The translations under genes were made by a program, and so were the position numbers. Below the pieces are notes generated by a model. That model ran no database searches. It worked only from the letters and a program-made list of their open reading frames with translations, and was not told the origin of the DNA. From positions 1 through 64,000 of the forward strand of contig JAJYUH010000009.1 in NCBI GenBank assembly GCA_021792635.1: a DNA stretch of 64,000 nt, read 5' to 3'. Position 1 is the first letter of the stretch; each line of letters opens with the position of its first letter. Positions 9,252 through 17,957 of the stretch are shown here, piece by piece. This DNA is from Natronospirales bacterium. Lineage in GTDB: Bacteria > Pseudomonadota > Gammaproteobacteria > Natronospirales > REEB76.

Positions 9252-11216
9252 ATGTATAGCAAGAATAAATTTGTCTTATTTCTGAGCGCTACTGCGCTCG
9301 TAATATCGGCGGTGGGCATACCTCTTTCGGCCACGGCGGGTCCGGAACGGGCGCTCGACCTCAAGGCGCACATGACGCCGCAGGACACCGGTCCCGCGGC
9401 TCAGTCCAATCTCATCACCACCTCCATTATCCTGAAGGTCACGCATCCGCAGGAACTTGCGAATTTCATCCAGGCCACGGTCACCCCGGGAGATGAACAC
9501 TACCATCAGTTCCTGTCCGTGGAAGAGTTCAGTGAACGTTTTGCGCCGTCGGAGCGCAACATCCGGCAACTGGTGCGCTATCTGCAATCGTTCGGCATCC
9601 GCGTGACAAAAATCTATCGGGACCATCTGGATATCACCGCCAGTGGCACGGTCGCTGAGTTCAATGCCGCCTTCTCGACCAGCATTCATGAGTATGTGAA
9701 GAACGGCGAACACTTCCACCGGCCTGACCGGGAACCCACAGTACCCGCCACGCTGGCGCACCTGGTTCTGGCGGTGACCGGGCTCAGCAACGAAGCGCGT
9801 TTCCACCCCATGAATATGCGTCTCGGCCGGGGGGCCTATGCGCAGATCACTCCGCCCGCTGTCGCCTGGCCCCGGAACAGTACCGCGACCGGTGTACCGC
9901 AGGAGTACACCGTGGGGGATGTGGCCAACATGTACAATGTGAACCCGCTGTACCAAGCGGGGCTCGAGGGCCAGGGGGAAACCGTCGGCATCATGACCCT
10001 GGCCGACTTCAACGAAGCCGATGTCTATGCCTATTGGCGGGACATCGGCCTCAAGGTGAAACCCAACCGCATCAAGAAGGTGCTGGTGGACGGGGGCACA
10101 CCGGTGGCAGCCGGTGTCGGTGACGACGAAACCTCGCTGGACGTGGAACAGTCCGGCGGACTGGCACCGCAGGCGGATATCCGGGTGTATATCGCCCCGA
10201 ACACCAACGATGGCTTCCTGGATGTGTTCTATACGGCGATGTCGCAGAATAAGGCAGACACGCTGTCCATCAGCTGGGGTCAGGCGGAAGAGCTGTATTT
10301 CGCCGCACTTAACAATGGCGTTGACTTTACGGACCAGCTCCGGGCCATCAACCAGGCCCTGATGGAAGGCGCGGCCCAGGGCCAATCCATCTTCGCCGCC
10401 GCCGGCGATGCCGGAGCCTACGATGTCAATCGTGTCGCGCCGTTTCCCCAGTTCTCCATGCAGTTGACGGTGGATGCGCCGGCTTCCGCGCCCTATATCA
10501 CGGCGGCGGGTGGTACCACGGCCGCGGCCACCATCCCGGGTATTCCGCAATTGGGTTGCCCGAATATCGTCATATCGCCGGAGCAGGTGTGGGGGTGGGA
10601 TTATCTCAATAATGATTGGGCCAGTTGCCTCGGTCTGCCGCCGGACGCCTTGTTTCCTGTGGGGGGCGGCGGCGGCGTCAGCTCCTTCTGGCCGGTGCCC
10701 TATTACCAGCAGTCGGTGGCAGGCATGCAGCAGACCCAGCCGGGTCAGAGCCTGATCTACTACCCCAACTATCCCAGCAACAGCGGCGCGCAGGATCTGA
10801 TTGATCTGCCGGCGAACTTTGCCGGACGCAATCTGCCGGACCTATCGCTGAACGCAGATCCGGAAACCGGCTTTATCGTGGTGGACTGCACGGATTTCCC
10901 GGCGCCGGCCAATCCGTTTTGTGCAGCGACCGGATTCGGAGGTACCAGCTTCGTGGCGCCGCAGTTGAACGGCATCACCGCGCTGATTGACCAGGCTTCC
11001 GGCGGGCGCGTGGGCTTTCTGAATCCGGTACTGTACACGGTGCAGCAGGCGTTCGGTTACGGCCGGCACGCACCTTTCCGTGACATCATCGCCGGGGACA
11101 ACTGGTTTTACCCGGGCGTTCCCGGGTATGACGATGGCTCCGGCATCGGCACCATCAACGCCACCAACTTGGCGCTCACCTATGTGTTCCTGAATTCTCT
11201 GGGCTTCAACGACTGA
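9252..11216 (+). CDS. Secreted S53 family peptidase (pro-kumamolisin/sedolisin)
   Basis: Exported serine-carboxyl peptidase of 654 residues; characterised S53 enzymes are active at acid pH. A signal peptide (FVLFLSATALVISAVGIPLSATA) is followed by a pro-domain at about 45-190. The catalytic set is intact: Glu293 and Asp297 in DDETSLDVE, the oxyanion Asp386 in AAAGDAGAYD and Ser566 in GGTSFVAPQ. The C-terminal calcium site is recognisable (FRDIIAGDN, then GYDDGSGIG). The frame extends upstream to 9123, but that start lies in a terminator tail, so MYSKNK at 9252, directly before the signal peptide, was chosen. A strong terminator follows. A second, divergent S53 peptidase lies at 29347-31278. 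Confidence 0.93.
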   Translation: MYSKNKFVLFLSATALVISAVGIPLSATAGPERALDLKAHMTPQDTGPAAQSNLITTSIILKVTHPQELANFIQATVTPGDEHYHQFLSVEEFSERFAPSERNIRQLVRYLQSFGIRVTKIYRDHLDITASGTVAEFNAAFSTSIHEYVKNGEHFHRPDREPTVPATLAHLVLAVTGLSNEARFHPMNMRLGRGAYAQITPPAVAWPRNSTATGVPQEYTVGDVANMYNVNPLYQAGLEGQGETVGIMTLADFNEADVYAYWRDIGLKVKPNRIKKVLVDGGTPVAAGVGDDETSLDVEQSGGLAPQADIRVYIAPNTNDGFLDVFYTAMSQNKADTLSISWGQAEELYFAALNNGVDFTDQLRAINQALMEGAAQGQSIFAAAGDAGAYDVNRVAPFPQFSMQLTVDAPASAPYITAAGGTTAAATIPGIPQLGCPNIVISPEQVWGWDYLNNDWASCLGLPPDALFPVGGGGGVSSFWPVPYYQQSVAGMQQTQPGQSLIYYPNYPSNSGAQDLIDLPANFAGRNLPDLSLNADPETGFIVVDCTDFPAPANPFCAATGFGGTSFVAPQLNGITALIDQASGGRVGFLNPVLYTVQQAFGYGRHAPFRDIIAGDNWFYPGVPGYDDGSGIGTINATNLALTYVFLNSLGFND

Positions 11217-11241
11217 GATTCAGGATAACAGCCGCAGCATT

Positions 11242-11278
11242 GGCCTCTTCCCGAGAAACCGGGAAGAGGCCTTTTCTT
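11242..11278 (+). terminator. Intrinsic terminator of the S53 peptidase gene
   Basis: Perfect 12-base stem GGCCTCTTCCCG (11242-11253) with CGGGAAGAGGCC (11260-11271), a six-base loop, then TTTTCTT. It begins 25 bases after the peptidase stop. The rest of the gap to 11494 has no recognisable gene. Confidence 0.92.
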
Positions 11279-11494
11279 AAAACACTGTCGTCCGCCACGG
11301 TGATGGCCAAGTCCTCGGCTGCCGGCGAGTGTTGGCACGGTGAAATGACCACGGATGTAGTCATTTTTGCAGTCTTGGAAACTCCGTTCAGAGCGGGCAT
11401 CCCGTTGCGGATTTCCGCAAGCATGGGGCAGGACGGTTGCCGCACAACGAAACTGCCTGTGGCGTTGTGGATGGGGAATTTGATGAATGGATGG

Positions 11495-12112
11495 TTACGG
11501 GCCGAGGCCGGATACGATGGCTTCAAATACCGCGCGGATCTGTGATTCGGGAAACGGCGGCGGTTGCCCTTGCTGCGTCGCCAGCAGACGATCACGGACC
11601 ATGCCTTCGGCGGCCCCCAGCAGAGCCGAGCATACTGCAGGGGGCTGCAAGGTCTTGCTGAAACCACCATCTTTTTGACCACGTTCTATCAGATGCACGA
11701 CAAGTTTGGCGAAATCCAGGAAACCCTGGGAAAGCTGGATCTCGGCGGTGTCGCCTCGCGGGCGGCGGCTTTCGAAAAACAGCAGCCTGGCCAAGTCCGG
11801 GTCGCGATCGAATACATTGATCATGGCCGACAGGATCGCGATGGTGGCTTCCCGTGCCGTGGTGGACGCGGCCACAAGCTGCACGAGTTCGGGGTTCAGC
11901 GGTGCCCAGCTCTCGTTGAAAATGGTTTCCAGAAGTCCGGCCTTGGTGCCGAAATAGCGCACCAGCTGCGACTCGGAGGTACCCGCCTCGCGCGCGATGG
12001 CGGCGGTGGAGACCCGTTCGTAACCTTCCTCGGCCATGAGATGTTTGGCGGCGGCGAGCAGGCGGTCCCGACTGCTGCCGGCGCTGGGGGTATCGGTGTG
12101 CGGCGTTGTCAT
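11495..12112 (-). CDS. TetR/AcrR family transcriptional regulator
   Basis: A 205-residue one-component regulator. The N-terminal helix-turn-helix is typical (RLLAAAKHLMAEEGYERVST, then IAREAGTSESQLVRYFGTKAGLL). The C-terminal ligand domain resembles TetR_C-type regions but gives no ligand. It is divergent from the 1138-residue exported protein. Near-identical 15-base operator candidates lie in both promoter regions, so autorepression and control of the neighbour are likely. Ligand and signal are unknown. Confidence 0.9.
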   Translation of the reverse strand: MTTPHTDTPSAGSSRDRLLAAAKHLMAEEGYERVSTAAIAREAGTSESQLVRYFGTKAGLLETIFNESWAPLNPELVQLVAASTTAREATIAILSAMINVFDRDPDLARLLFFESRRPRGDTAEIQLSQGFLDFAKLVVHLIERGQKDGGFSKTLQPPAVCSALLGAAEGMVRDRLLATQQGQPPPFPESQIRAVFEAIVSGLGP

Positions 12113-12154
12113 AATGGGGTTTGGTCCCTGGCTGACGGTATCAATTCTGCTCGG

Positions 12155-12189
12155 AGAATGGTAGTAGCACTATCACTGCCAGTAAAGAG
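12155..12189 (-). promoter_or_regulatory. Candidate promoter and operator of the tetR-type gene
   Basis: Read on the minus strand, a TTTACT -35-like box and a TACCAT -10-like box are separated by 17 bases. The spacer contains TGATAGTGCTACTAC (complement of 12161-12175). The same 15-mer with one substitution lies in the opposite promoter. This is the layout expected for steric repression by a TetR dimer. Confidence 0.6.
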
Positions 12190-12243
12190 GCAGCGCTAAC
12201 CTCATGTTTGAAAAGAGGTAATAAAAAAATACCAGTGTTACTA

Positions 12244-12272
12244 TTGACAAATGATAGTGGTACTACTACTTT
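12244..12272 (+). promoter_or_regulatory. Promoter and TetR operator of the exported mosaic protein gene
   Basis: Perfect -35 TTGACA at 12244-12249, a 17-base spacer, then TACTTT at 12267-12272. The spacer holds TGATAGTGGTACTAC (12252-12266), an inverted copy (14 of 15 bases) of the site in front of the TetR gene. Inside it, TAGTGGTACTACTA is palindromic with one mismatched pair. The -10 is weak (3 of 6), but the spacing is ideal. Confidence 0.7.
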
Positions 12273-12334
12273 CTTTTAGGTTAGGGACAACCAGCTCAGG
12301 GAGGGGCATCCACTACACCATCTGGGGGTCCGTC

Positions 12335-15300
12335 ATGCGTCGGTCAATCTTGATACTGTCCAGCATTTTGCTGGCAAGCCTGACAGTTGTAAGCGCCTTA
12401 TCCGCGCCCACCACGCCGCCGAGCGGCACGCTGTCCACCAGCAGTCCGACCGTCACCTTCACCGGGGGGCCGGATATCATTTCCAACCCGACGCCGGATC
12501 CGGCGGGCGCCACCGGCGGACCGGTGTGCAATACGGCGGCGGGGGAGCCGCCTTGCGATAACTACACCCTTAACGTGAACCTGCCTGTGGATTACCAGCA
12601 GACCAATCCGCACGCGCTGATTACCATCAGCCTCGGCTGGAACGGCGGCGATGACTATGACCTGTACGCCTATAACAGCACGGGTTCGCTGGTGGCGTCC
12701 TCGGCCACCTCCAATGACCCGGAGGTGATCCGGCTGCCAGCCTGCCAGGGTAGTTATGCGCTCAACCTCTCGATCGTGCCTTACACGGCCGAAGGCGATG
12801 CCTATACGGGCACCATCACCCTGAACCCGGATGCGGGCAACAGCGTGACCTGTGGAGGCAATCCGCCGGCGCCCGGCGCCAGCGGCCCCGGCGTGCCGCG
12901 CTTCCAGAACTACCCGGCACCCTCGCAGTTCGACGGCTTTGAAAACGAGCCATCGGTGGGCGTGGACTGGAAGACCGGTAACGTGATGTTCTCCAATATC
13001 GGCATCCGCAACGTGGGTGGTATTGCGGGCCTCGCCCAGCCCGATACGCTGCGTATCGGTTTTGATTTCTCCACCTCGCCTGCGCGTACCACCTGGAGCA
13101 GCGTTGGTTTTGTTACCACCAGCCAGTTTAGTCTCGACCCGATTTTGTTCACCGACTCGAGCACCAATCGCACCTTTGTCACCGAGCTCAGCGGCGCCTG
13201 CAGTTTCGCCGCCTTCACCGATGACGACGGCAGCAGCTGGACGCCGAGCCAGGGCTGCGGCATTCCCGCCGGTGCGGATCACCCCTCGGTGGGCGGCGGT
13301 CCGTATGCGGGCGGTGTGCTGCCCGTCGGCGTGCAGGCGCAAGGCCTGTATCCGGACGCGGTATATTACTGCTCCCAGGACATCTTCACCGCCTTCTGTG
13401 CGCGCAGTGACGACGGCGGCCTGACATATGGCCCCGGGGTACCAATCTATTTCGGCACCGCCGGACTGCTGCCGGTCGGCGATTACAACCTGGTGCAGTG
13501 CCAAGGCCTGCATGGACACATCAAGGTCGGGCCCGACGGCACGGTGTATGTGCCGAACGCCGACTGCTCGGGACATCCGGCCCTTGCGGTGAGCGAGGAC
13601 AACGGCCTCACCTGGAACGTGCGGCCGGATTACAATGCGGCGAGTCCCGCGTTTTCCGGTTCTGATCCTTCGGCCGCGGTGGCGAGCGACGGCACGCTGT
13701 ATTTCTGCTACCAGGGCGCCGATGCGCACGCGCATGTGGCGGTCTCCACCAACCACGGTCTCACCTGGACCTATGACCAGGATGTATCCGGTCCCATCGG
13801 GGTGGTGAACACGGTATTCCCCACGGCGGTGGCGGGCGACCCAAACCGGGCGGCGTGCGCTTTCCTCGGTTCCACCACCGCGGGTGACTACCAGGCGGCG
13901 GGCTTCGCCGGCACCTGGCAACTGTATGTCGCCTATACCTATGACGGCGGTGCGAGCTGGAAGGTAGTGGATGCGACGCCCAACGACCCGGTACAGGGCC
14001 CCGGCGGCATCTGCACGGGCGGCACCACCTGCCCGGGCAACAACCGCAATCTACTCGATTTCATTGATTCGCATCTGGATGCCCACGGTAACGTGGTGAT
14101 CGGCTATGCGGACGGTTGCACCGGAAGCTGTGCCAGCGGCGGGCCCAACCCCTTCGATTCGCTGCCCACGGTGGCCTACCAGTCGGGCGGCGATCCGCTG
14201 TTCGCCCAGTATGATCCGGTGGAACCAGCGGCGCCCAAAGCCCCGCTGCTGGATTCCGCCAGCCAGGATGCGAGCGGTGCGGTGCAACTCGCGTGGCAGA
14301 CGCCGGATGATGGCGGCGCGGCTATCAGCGGTTACCGCGTTTATCGTGGCACGGCGAGCGGAGCGGAAACACTCTTGGCGACGCTGAGCAGTCCCAAGAC
14401 CACCTACACGGACGCGAGCGCGCTGCCGCCCTCAACCGGCGCGGTCTATTATTACGAAATCAGCGCCTTGAACAGCGTCGGCGAAGGCTCGCGCGGCAAC
14501 GAGTTGGCGGCCGCGCCACCGGTTCTGCCACCGAGTCCCTGCCGGCTGCCGGGCCTGACGGTGGTTACCGATCCGAGCGGTGACCAGACAGGCGCGCCGG
14601 CGAACACCGAGATGGACATCCAGTCCTTGGCGATTGCCGAGCCGTATTTCACCGATGGTTCGCAACGGCTGGTGTTCACGCTCAAGGTCCAGGATCTCAA
14701 CACCTTGCCGGCCAATGCCTACTGGAAGGCGTATTTCGAGGCGCCGGACGGCACCACTTATTTTGTGGACATGAATACCACCAATGCCCAGGGTGCGCCG
14801 AGCTTCGAGTACGGACACGTGGCGGTGGGACCCTCGGGCTCCGATGATGTGGTGGATGGTGTCCTGGATTCCGACAGCGGGTACAGTGCTGACGGTACCA
14901 TCCGCCTGGTGGCAGAGGACGCCGATATCGGAGGGCTTGCGGCGGGTAATGTGCTGCAGCAGGTGCATGCCACCACCCAGTTGCTTGCCGGCGGTTCCGG
15001 TACGGGAGTGCTGCAGACGATGGATACGACCGTGAACGGCAGCTATACGCTGGTCGGCAATGCCAGCTGCCAGCCGAACAACCCGCCGGTCGCTGCGCTC
15101 GCCGCCAGCCCGGTTTCCGGAACCGCGCCGCTCACGGTGCAGTTCAGCGGTTCCGGTTCCTATGATCCGGACGGCGACAGCGTCAGCCAGTACGCCTTTG
15201 ACTTCGGCGATGGCAGCACTCCGGTAACTCAGTCAAGCCCCGTTATCTCGCACACCTATCCGCAGAGCGGTGAATACGAGGCAACGCTGACCGTCACGGA

Positions 15301-15751
15301 CAGCAAGGGTCTGGCGAGCAAAAATACCGCGAGCCTGCGTATCAATGTGGAACAGGCACCCGCCGGTGCGCAGGAGATGCGCGGCAGCGGCACCATCCCG
15401 GTGGATGCAGCCGGCGACACCGGGCGCTTCGATCTTGACGTGACTTCGGTCAACACCGGACGTTTCCACTGGCAAGACAAGACCCATGGCATTGAGTTCG
15501 AGACCAAGAACATCTCGGGCTTCAGCCGCCTCGGCAATTGCGTGAGCTTCTCCGGCATCGGAATGCTGGAGGAACAGGGCGGCAGCGTGTCGTTCACAGC
15601 CACCGGCTGCGATAACGGCCCGGCCGGATCGGGACTGGATACTTTTTCCATTCAACTTTCCGGTGCAGCCACGGGTGACTACAGCGGTGCGCTGCAGCGC
15701 GGCGATTTGGTGCTGTTCGTACGCGGCGCTTCCTCGGGGGATAACGACTGA
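12335..15751 (+). CDS. Large exported mosaic protein: sialidase-like propeller, FN3 and PKD domains
   Basis: An exported protein of 1138 residues with a signal peptide (SILILSSILLASLTVVSALSA). Order of parts: a beta-sandwich like a pre-peptidase domain at about 60-170; a sialidase/BNR-like propeller at about 200-640 (Asp-box-like SNDDG/SEDNGLTWN and YDGGASWK turns); an FN3 domain at about 640-725 (GYRVYRGTASG); a beta domain with SYSADGTIRL; a PKD domain at about 920-1010 (SYDPDGDSVSQYAFDFGDGS); and a C-terminal all-beta domain. Substrate is unknown; PKD and FN3 usually position secreted enzymes or adhesins on polymers. MRRSIL at 12335 was chosen over the upstream in-frame 12251 start, which lies inside the promoter spacer. 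Transcription is probably TetR-controlled and ends at the hairpin at 15778. Confidence 0.82.
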   Translation: MRRSILILSSILLASLTVVSALSAPTTPPSGTLSTSSPTVTFTGGPDIISNPTPDPAGATGGPVCNTAAGEPPCDNYTLNVNLPVDYQQTNPHALITISLGWNGGDDYDLYAYNSTGSLVASSATSNDPEVIRLPACQGSYALNLSIVPYTAEGDAYTGTITLNPDAGNSVTCGGNPPAPGASGPGVPRFQNYPAPSQFDGFENEPSVGVDWKTGNVMFSNIGIRNVGGIAGLAQPDTLRIGFDFSTSPARTTWSSVGFVTTSQFSLDPILFTDSSTNRTFVTELSGACSFAAFTDDDGSSWTPSQGCGIPAGADHPSVGGGPYAGGVLPVGVQAQGLYPDAVYYCSQDIFTAFCARSDDGGLTYGPGVPIYFGTAGLLPVGDYNLVQCQGLHGHIKVGPDGTVYVPNADCSGHPALAVSEDNGLTWNVRPDYNAASPAFSGSDPSAAVASDGTLYFCYQGADAHAHVAVSTNHGLTWTYDQDVSGPIGVVNTVFPTAVAGDPNRAACAFLGSTTAGDYQAAGFAGTWQLYVAYTYDGGASWKVVDATPNDPVQGPGGICTGGTTCPGNNRNLLDFIDSHLDAHGNVVIGYADGCTGSCASGGPNPFDSLPTVAYQSGGDPLFAQYDPVEPAAPKAPLLDSASQDASGAVQLAWQTPDDGGAAISGYRVYRGTASGAETLLATLSSPKTTYTDASALPPSTGAVYYYEISALNSVGEGSRGNELAAAPPVLPPSPCRLPGLTVVTDPSGDQTGAPANTEMDIQSLAIAEPYFTDGSQRLVFTLKVQDLNTLPANAYWKAYFEAPDGTTYFVDMNTTNAQGAPSFEYGHVAVGPSGSDDVVDGVLDSDSGYSADGTIRLVAEDADIGGLAAGNVLQQVHATTQLLAGGSGTGVLQTMDTTVNGSYTLVGNASCQPNNPPVAALAASPVSGTAPLTVQFSGSGSYDPDGDSVSQYAFDFGDGSTPVTQSSPVISHTYPQSGEYEATLTVTDSKGLASKNTASLRINVEQAPAGAQEMRGSGTIPVDAAGDTGRFDLDVTSVNTGRFHWQDKTHGIEFETKNISGFSRLGNCVSFSGIGMLEEQGGSVSFTATGCDNGPAGSGLDTFSIQLSGAATGDYSGALQRGDLVLFVRGASSGDND

Positions 15752-15777
15752 GCTGCGCCGAAGTTTAAGGGATCATT

Positions 15778-15812
15778 CACTCCCCTCTTCCCAGAATGGG
15801 AAGAGGGGAGTG
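15778..15812 (+). terminator. Strong hairpin after the mosaic protein gene
   Basis: Perfect 15-base stem CACTCCCCTCTTCCC (15778-15792) with GGGAAGAGGGGAGTG (15798-15812) and a five-base loop. There is no T tract, so it may act as an mRNA 3' end stabiliser or a factor-assisted terminator. The core CCTCTTCCC/GGGAAGAGG is the same as in the terminator at 11242-11271. Confidence 0.7.
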
Positions 15813-15889
15813 AAGACGCGGCCTGAGGCAACAGACGGCTGAAACCCGTTTTCAGCGGACTGGCAAGTGCGACATGGATGTGCCGCAGC

Positions 15890-15918
15890 GAAAATCAAAC
15901 ACGAAGTGTTTGGTTTTC
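15890..15918 (-). terminator. Probable terminator of the XRE regulator gene
   Basis: On the minus strand, CAAACAC and GTGTTTG form a stem with a TTC loop, followed by ATTTTC. The pairing can extend to 13 bases with one mismatch (15890-15902 with 15906-15918). It lies 45 bases after the stop of the regulator gene. Confidence 0.6.
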
Positions 15919-15962
15919 GGAGCAAGGCGCGAATTCACTTCCTGGGCGGTGTGCTACTGCGC

Positions 15963-16310
15963 TCAGCGCAGCGCGCGCAGAAAGCCGAGCAGCGCATTGC
16001 GCCGCTTCGGCGTCATGGCGCGATAAATTTCCAGCAATTCCTGTTGATCGGGTGATAATACCGGCGCGTAATGCCCGCGGCTTTCCTGGACGGCCGAGGG
16101 TTGCACGGGGCCGGCGCCGGTGGCGAGCCATTCGTACTGCACGCTCAGCAGTTGCGCAAGCCGCGCAAGCCTCTCGCGGCGCGGAGCCGGACCCGCACCG
16201 GATTCCCACTGGTTGCAGGCACTGCGCGATACGCCCATCAGTCGTGCGAGCTGGCTTTGAGACAAGCCCGCCTGAACGCGCGCCTGCCGGATACGCAGAT
16301 GAATACTCAT
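15963..16310 (-). CDS. XRE family HTH transcriptional regulator
   Basis: A 115-residue protein with an N-terminal helix-turn-helix (RIRQARVQAGLSQSQLARLM followed by GVSRSACNQWESG) and a short C-terminal part (LSPDQQELLEIYRAMTPKRR) like that of Cro/CI-type regulators in integrated elements. It is divergent from a second small HTH-like gene at 16429, with an AT-rich shared control region of about 118 bases. The DNA target is probably that region. No other phage genes are seen nearby, so it may be a stand-alone regulator or a relic of a mobile element. Confidence 0.85.
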   Translation of the reverse strand: MSIHLRIRQARVQAGLSQSQLARLMGVSRSACNQWESGAGPAPRRERLARLAQLLSVQYEWLATGAGPVQPSAVQESRGHYAPVLSPDQQELLEIYRAMTPKRRNALLGFLRALR

Positions 16311-16359
16311 GGCAGGCTAGTTTAGGGAGGCTTGACAAGCGCCGGAAGGAAAGAAAGAA

Positions 16360-16389
16360 TTGACAGCGAGTGTTCAATTATTCTAAACA
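16360..16389 (+). promoter_or_regulatory. Candidate promoter between the two small HTH-like genes
   Basis: TTGACA at 16360-16365, then an AT-rich stretch with TCTAAA (16 bases on) or TAAACA (18 bases on) as -10 candidates. The element TGTTCAATTATTCTAAACA (16371-16389) has TGTT/AACA arms and could be an operator for the XRE protein. The -10 call is weak. Confidence 0.4.
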
Positions 16390-16428
16390 TCCCGTTGCGG
16401 CACGTTGCGACGGGGCCGGTGCCGGGTG

Positions 16429-16746
16429 ATGCCTGCGGAAATCACGCCTTTGCCGGCGACCGACGTCCCGGCGACGAAGTTCAGGGATATTCTGGCGCAA
16501 TACCACGTCACGGCGGATGAGGTGGCGGGCCAGACCGGCTATGCCGGAACCGAAGTGCAATGCGCCCTGGACATTGATCGTTTTGACACCTGTCCCGTCA
16601 TCGTGCTGGTGCAGATCCGGGTGGCAATCGAAAAACTGCTGCGTCACCGCGGCTGGCGGGGGGAAGGGCGCGCGCTTTGGCGGCAATTCGATGAGCGTTT
16701 ACTGGCTCTGCTTGCGGAGCACCGTGGCCGTGACCACCACAGTTGA
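16429..16746 (+). CDS. Small hypothetical protein with an HTH-like segment
   Basis: A 105-residue protein with no firm family. The middle part (HVTADEVAGQTGYAGTEVQ) reads like a helix-turn-helix, followed by QIRVAIEKLLRHRGW, a pattern seen at the end of small DNA-binding domains. The start MPAEI at 16429 was preferred to the in-frame 16405 because it leaves a normal 5' leader after the candidate promoter. Divergent from the XRE gene, it may be the opposing half of a two-regulator switch. Its stop is 13 bases from that of convergent purK. Confidence 0.55.
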   Translation: MPAEITPLPATDVPATKFRDILAQYHVTADEVAGQTGYAGTEVQCALDIDRFDTCPVIVLVQIRVAIEKLLRHRGWRGEGRALWRQFDERLLALLAEHRGRDHHS

Positions 16747-16759
16747 AAGCGTGCGTCGT

Positions 16760-17887
16760 TCAGCGGAGCGCAATACCGGGGAAAATTTTCAGGCGTGACA
16801 TCAGCTCCCGGCGCGTGTCACATACCAGCGTCGCATGGCCCAGCTTGCGGCCGGGCCGCGGCTGTTTTCCGTAGTCATGGTAGTGCGCACCGGAAATCTC
16901 CAGCACACTTTCCATCGGCGGCATGCTGCCGATGAAATTCACCATGGCGGCGCAGCCCCGCGCCGAGGTATCTCCCAGCGGCAGCCCGAGAATGGCGCGC
17001 AGGTGGTTTTCAAACTGGCTGGTGACTGCGCCCTCGATGGTCCAGTGGCCGGAGTTGTGCACCCGTGGTGCAGTTTCGTTGGCGATGAGGCGGCCTTGTT
17101 TGACAAAAAATTCAATGGTGAGCACACCGGCGTAATCAAAGTGGCGCATCATCCGCCGCGCGTAATTCTCGGCGGGTTTCTGCAGTTTCCCGTCGGCACA
17201 GGGGGCGATGGAATAGCGCAGGATGCCGTCGCTATGCACATTTTCGACGATGGGATAAAAAGCCGTGTCACCGCGGCGGTTGCGCACGCCGATGACGGAG
17301 ACTTCGCGTTCAAACCCGATGAATTCCTCCAGGATCATCTCCACGCCGCCCAGGGCGTTGCAGGCGCTGCCAAGCTCCGCGGAACTGTAGATTACGCGCT
17401 GGCCGCGACCGTCGTAGCCGAGGCGGCGGGTCTTGAGCACCGCCGGGTAGCCGATCTCCTGAATGGCCTGTTCCAGGTCCGGCATGCCGTGTACAGCACG
17501 GAATTTTGCGGTGGGAATCCTGAGTGTACGGAACAGGGTTTTTTCCAAAAGGCGGTCCTGTCCGGTAGCGAGCGCCGTAACCGGCGGCAGGAAGGCTTTG
17601 TGCCTGGGAATATCGCCCAGCGCTTCCACCGGTACGTTTTCCACGTCGTAGGTGAGCAGGTCCACCTGTGCGGCGAGTTGCGCAAGTTTTTCCGGGTTGC
17701 CGAATTCGCCGACCAGAATTTTGCCCACCTGAGCGCCGGGCGCATCGGCGCTCTGGTCGAGGAATACGAATTGCAGGCCCAATGGATAACCGGCGAGCGC
17801 CAGCATGCGCCCCAGTTGGCCGGCACCCACGATGCCCACTCTTTTCACGTTCGCAGCTGCAACGGTTTGTTTTATGGTTTCTGTCAT
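16760..17887 (-). CDS. purK: N5-carboxyaminoimidazole ribonucleotide synthase
   Basis: PurK converts AIR, ATP and bicarbonate to N5-CAIR in purine biosynthesis. The 375-residue ATP-grasp enzyme has the family N-terminus GIVGAGQLGRMLALAGYPLG. The central grasp segment contains RLGYDGRGQRVI and EEFIGFEREVSVI, and the late catalytic part has NETAPRVHNSGHWTIEG. It lies 70 bases downstream of purE on the same strand, so the two successive steps are likely co-expressed. Confidence 0.97.
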   Translation of the reverse strand: MTETIKQTVAAANVKRVGIVGAGQLGRMLALAGYPLGLQFVFLDQSADAPGAQVGKILVGEFGNPEKLAQLAAQVDLLTYDVENVPVEALGDIPRHKAFLPPVTALATGQDRLLEKTLFRTLRIPTAKFRAVHGMPDLEQAIQEIGYPAVLKTRRLGYDGRGQRVIYSSAELGSACNALGGVEMILEEFIGFEREVSVIGVRNRRGDTAFYPIVENVHSDGILRYSIAPCADGKLQKPAENYARRMMRHFDYAGVLTIEFFVKQGRLIANETAPRVHNSGHWTIEGAVTSQFENHLRAILGLPLGDTSARGCAAMVNFIGSMPPMESVLEISGAHYHDYGKQPRPGRKLGHATLVCDTRRELMSRLKIFPGIALR

Positions 17888-17957
17888 GTCGGGTTGGTTT
17901 TGAATGTATCAAAATTCCTGCCAGGCACGATGGCGCCGGCCTGCGTGGGCATTGAAA

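Noticed and set aside
12398-13921. Minus-strand frame (507 codons) opposite the mosaic protein gene
   Set aside because: Arg/Gly/Val-rich antisense composition with no motif; the plus-strand gene has signal peptide and domains.
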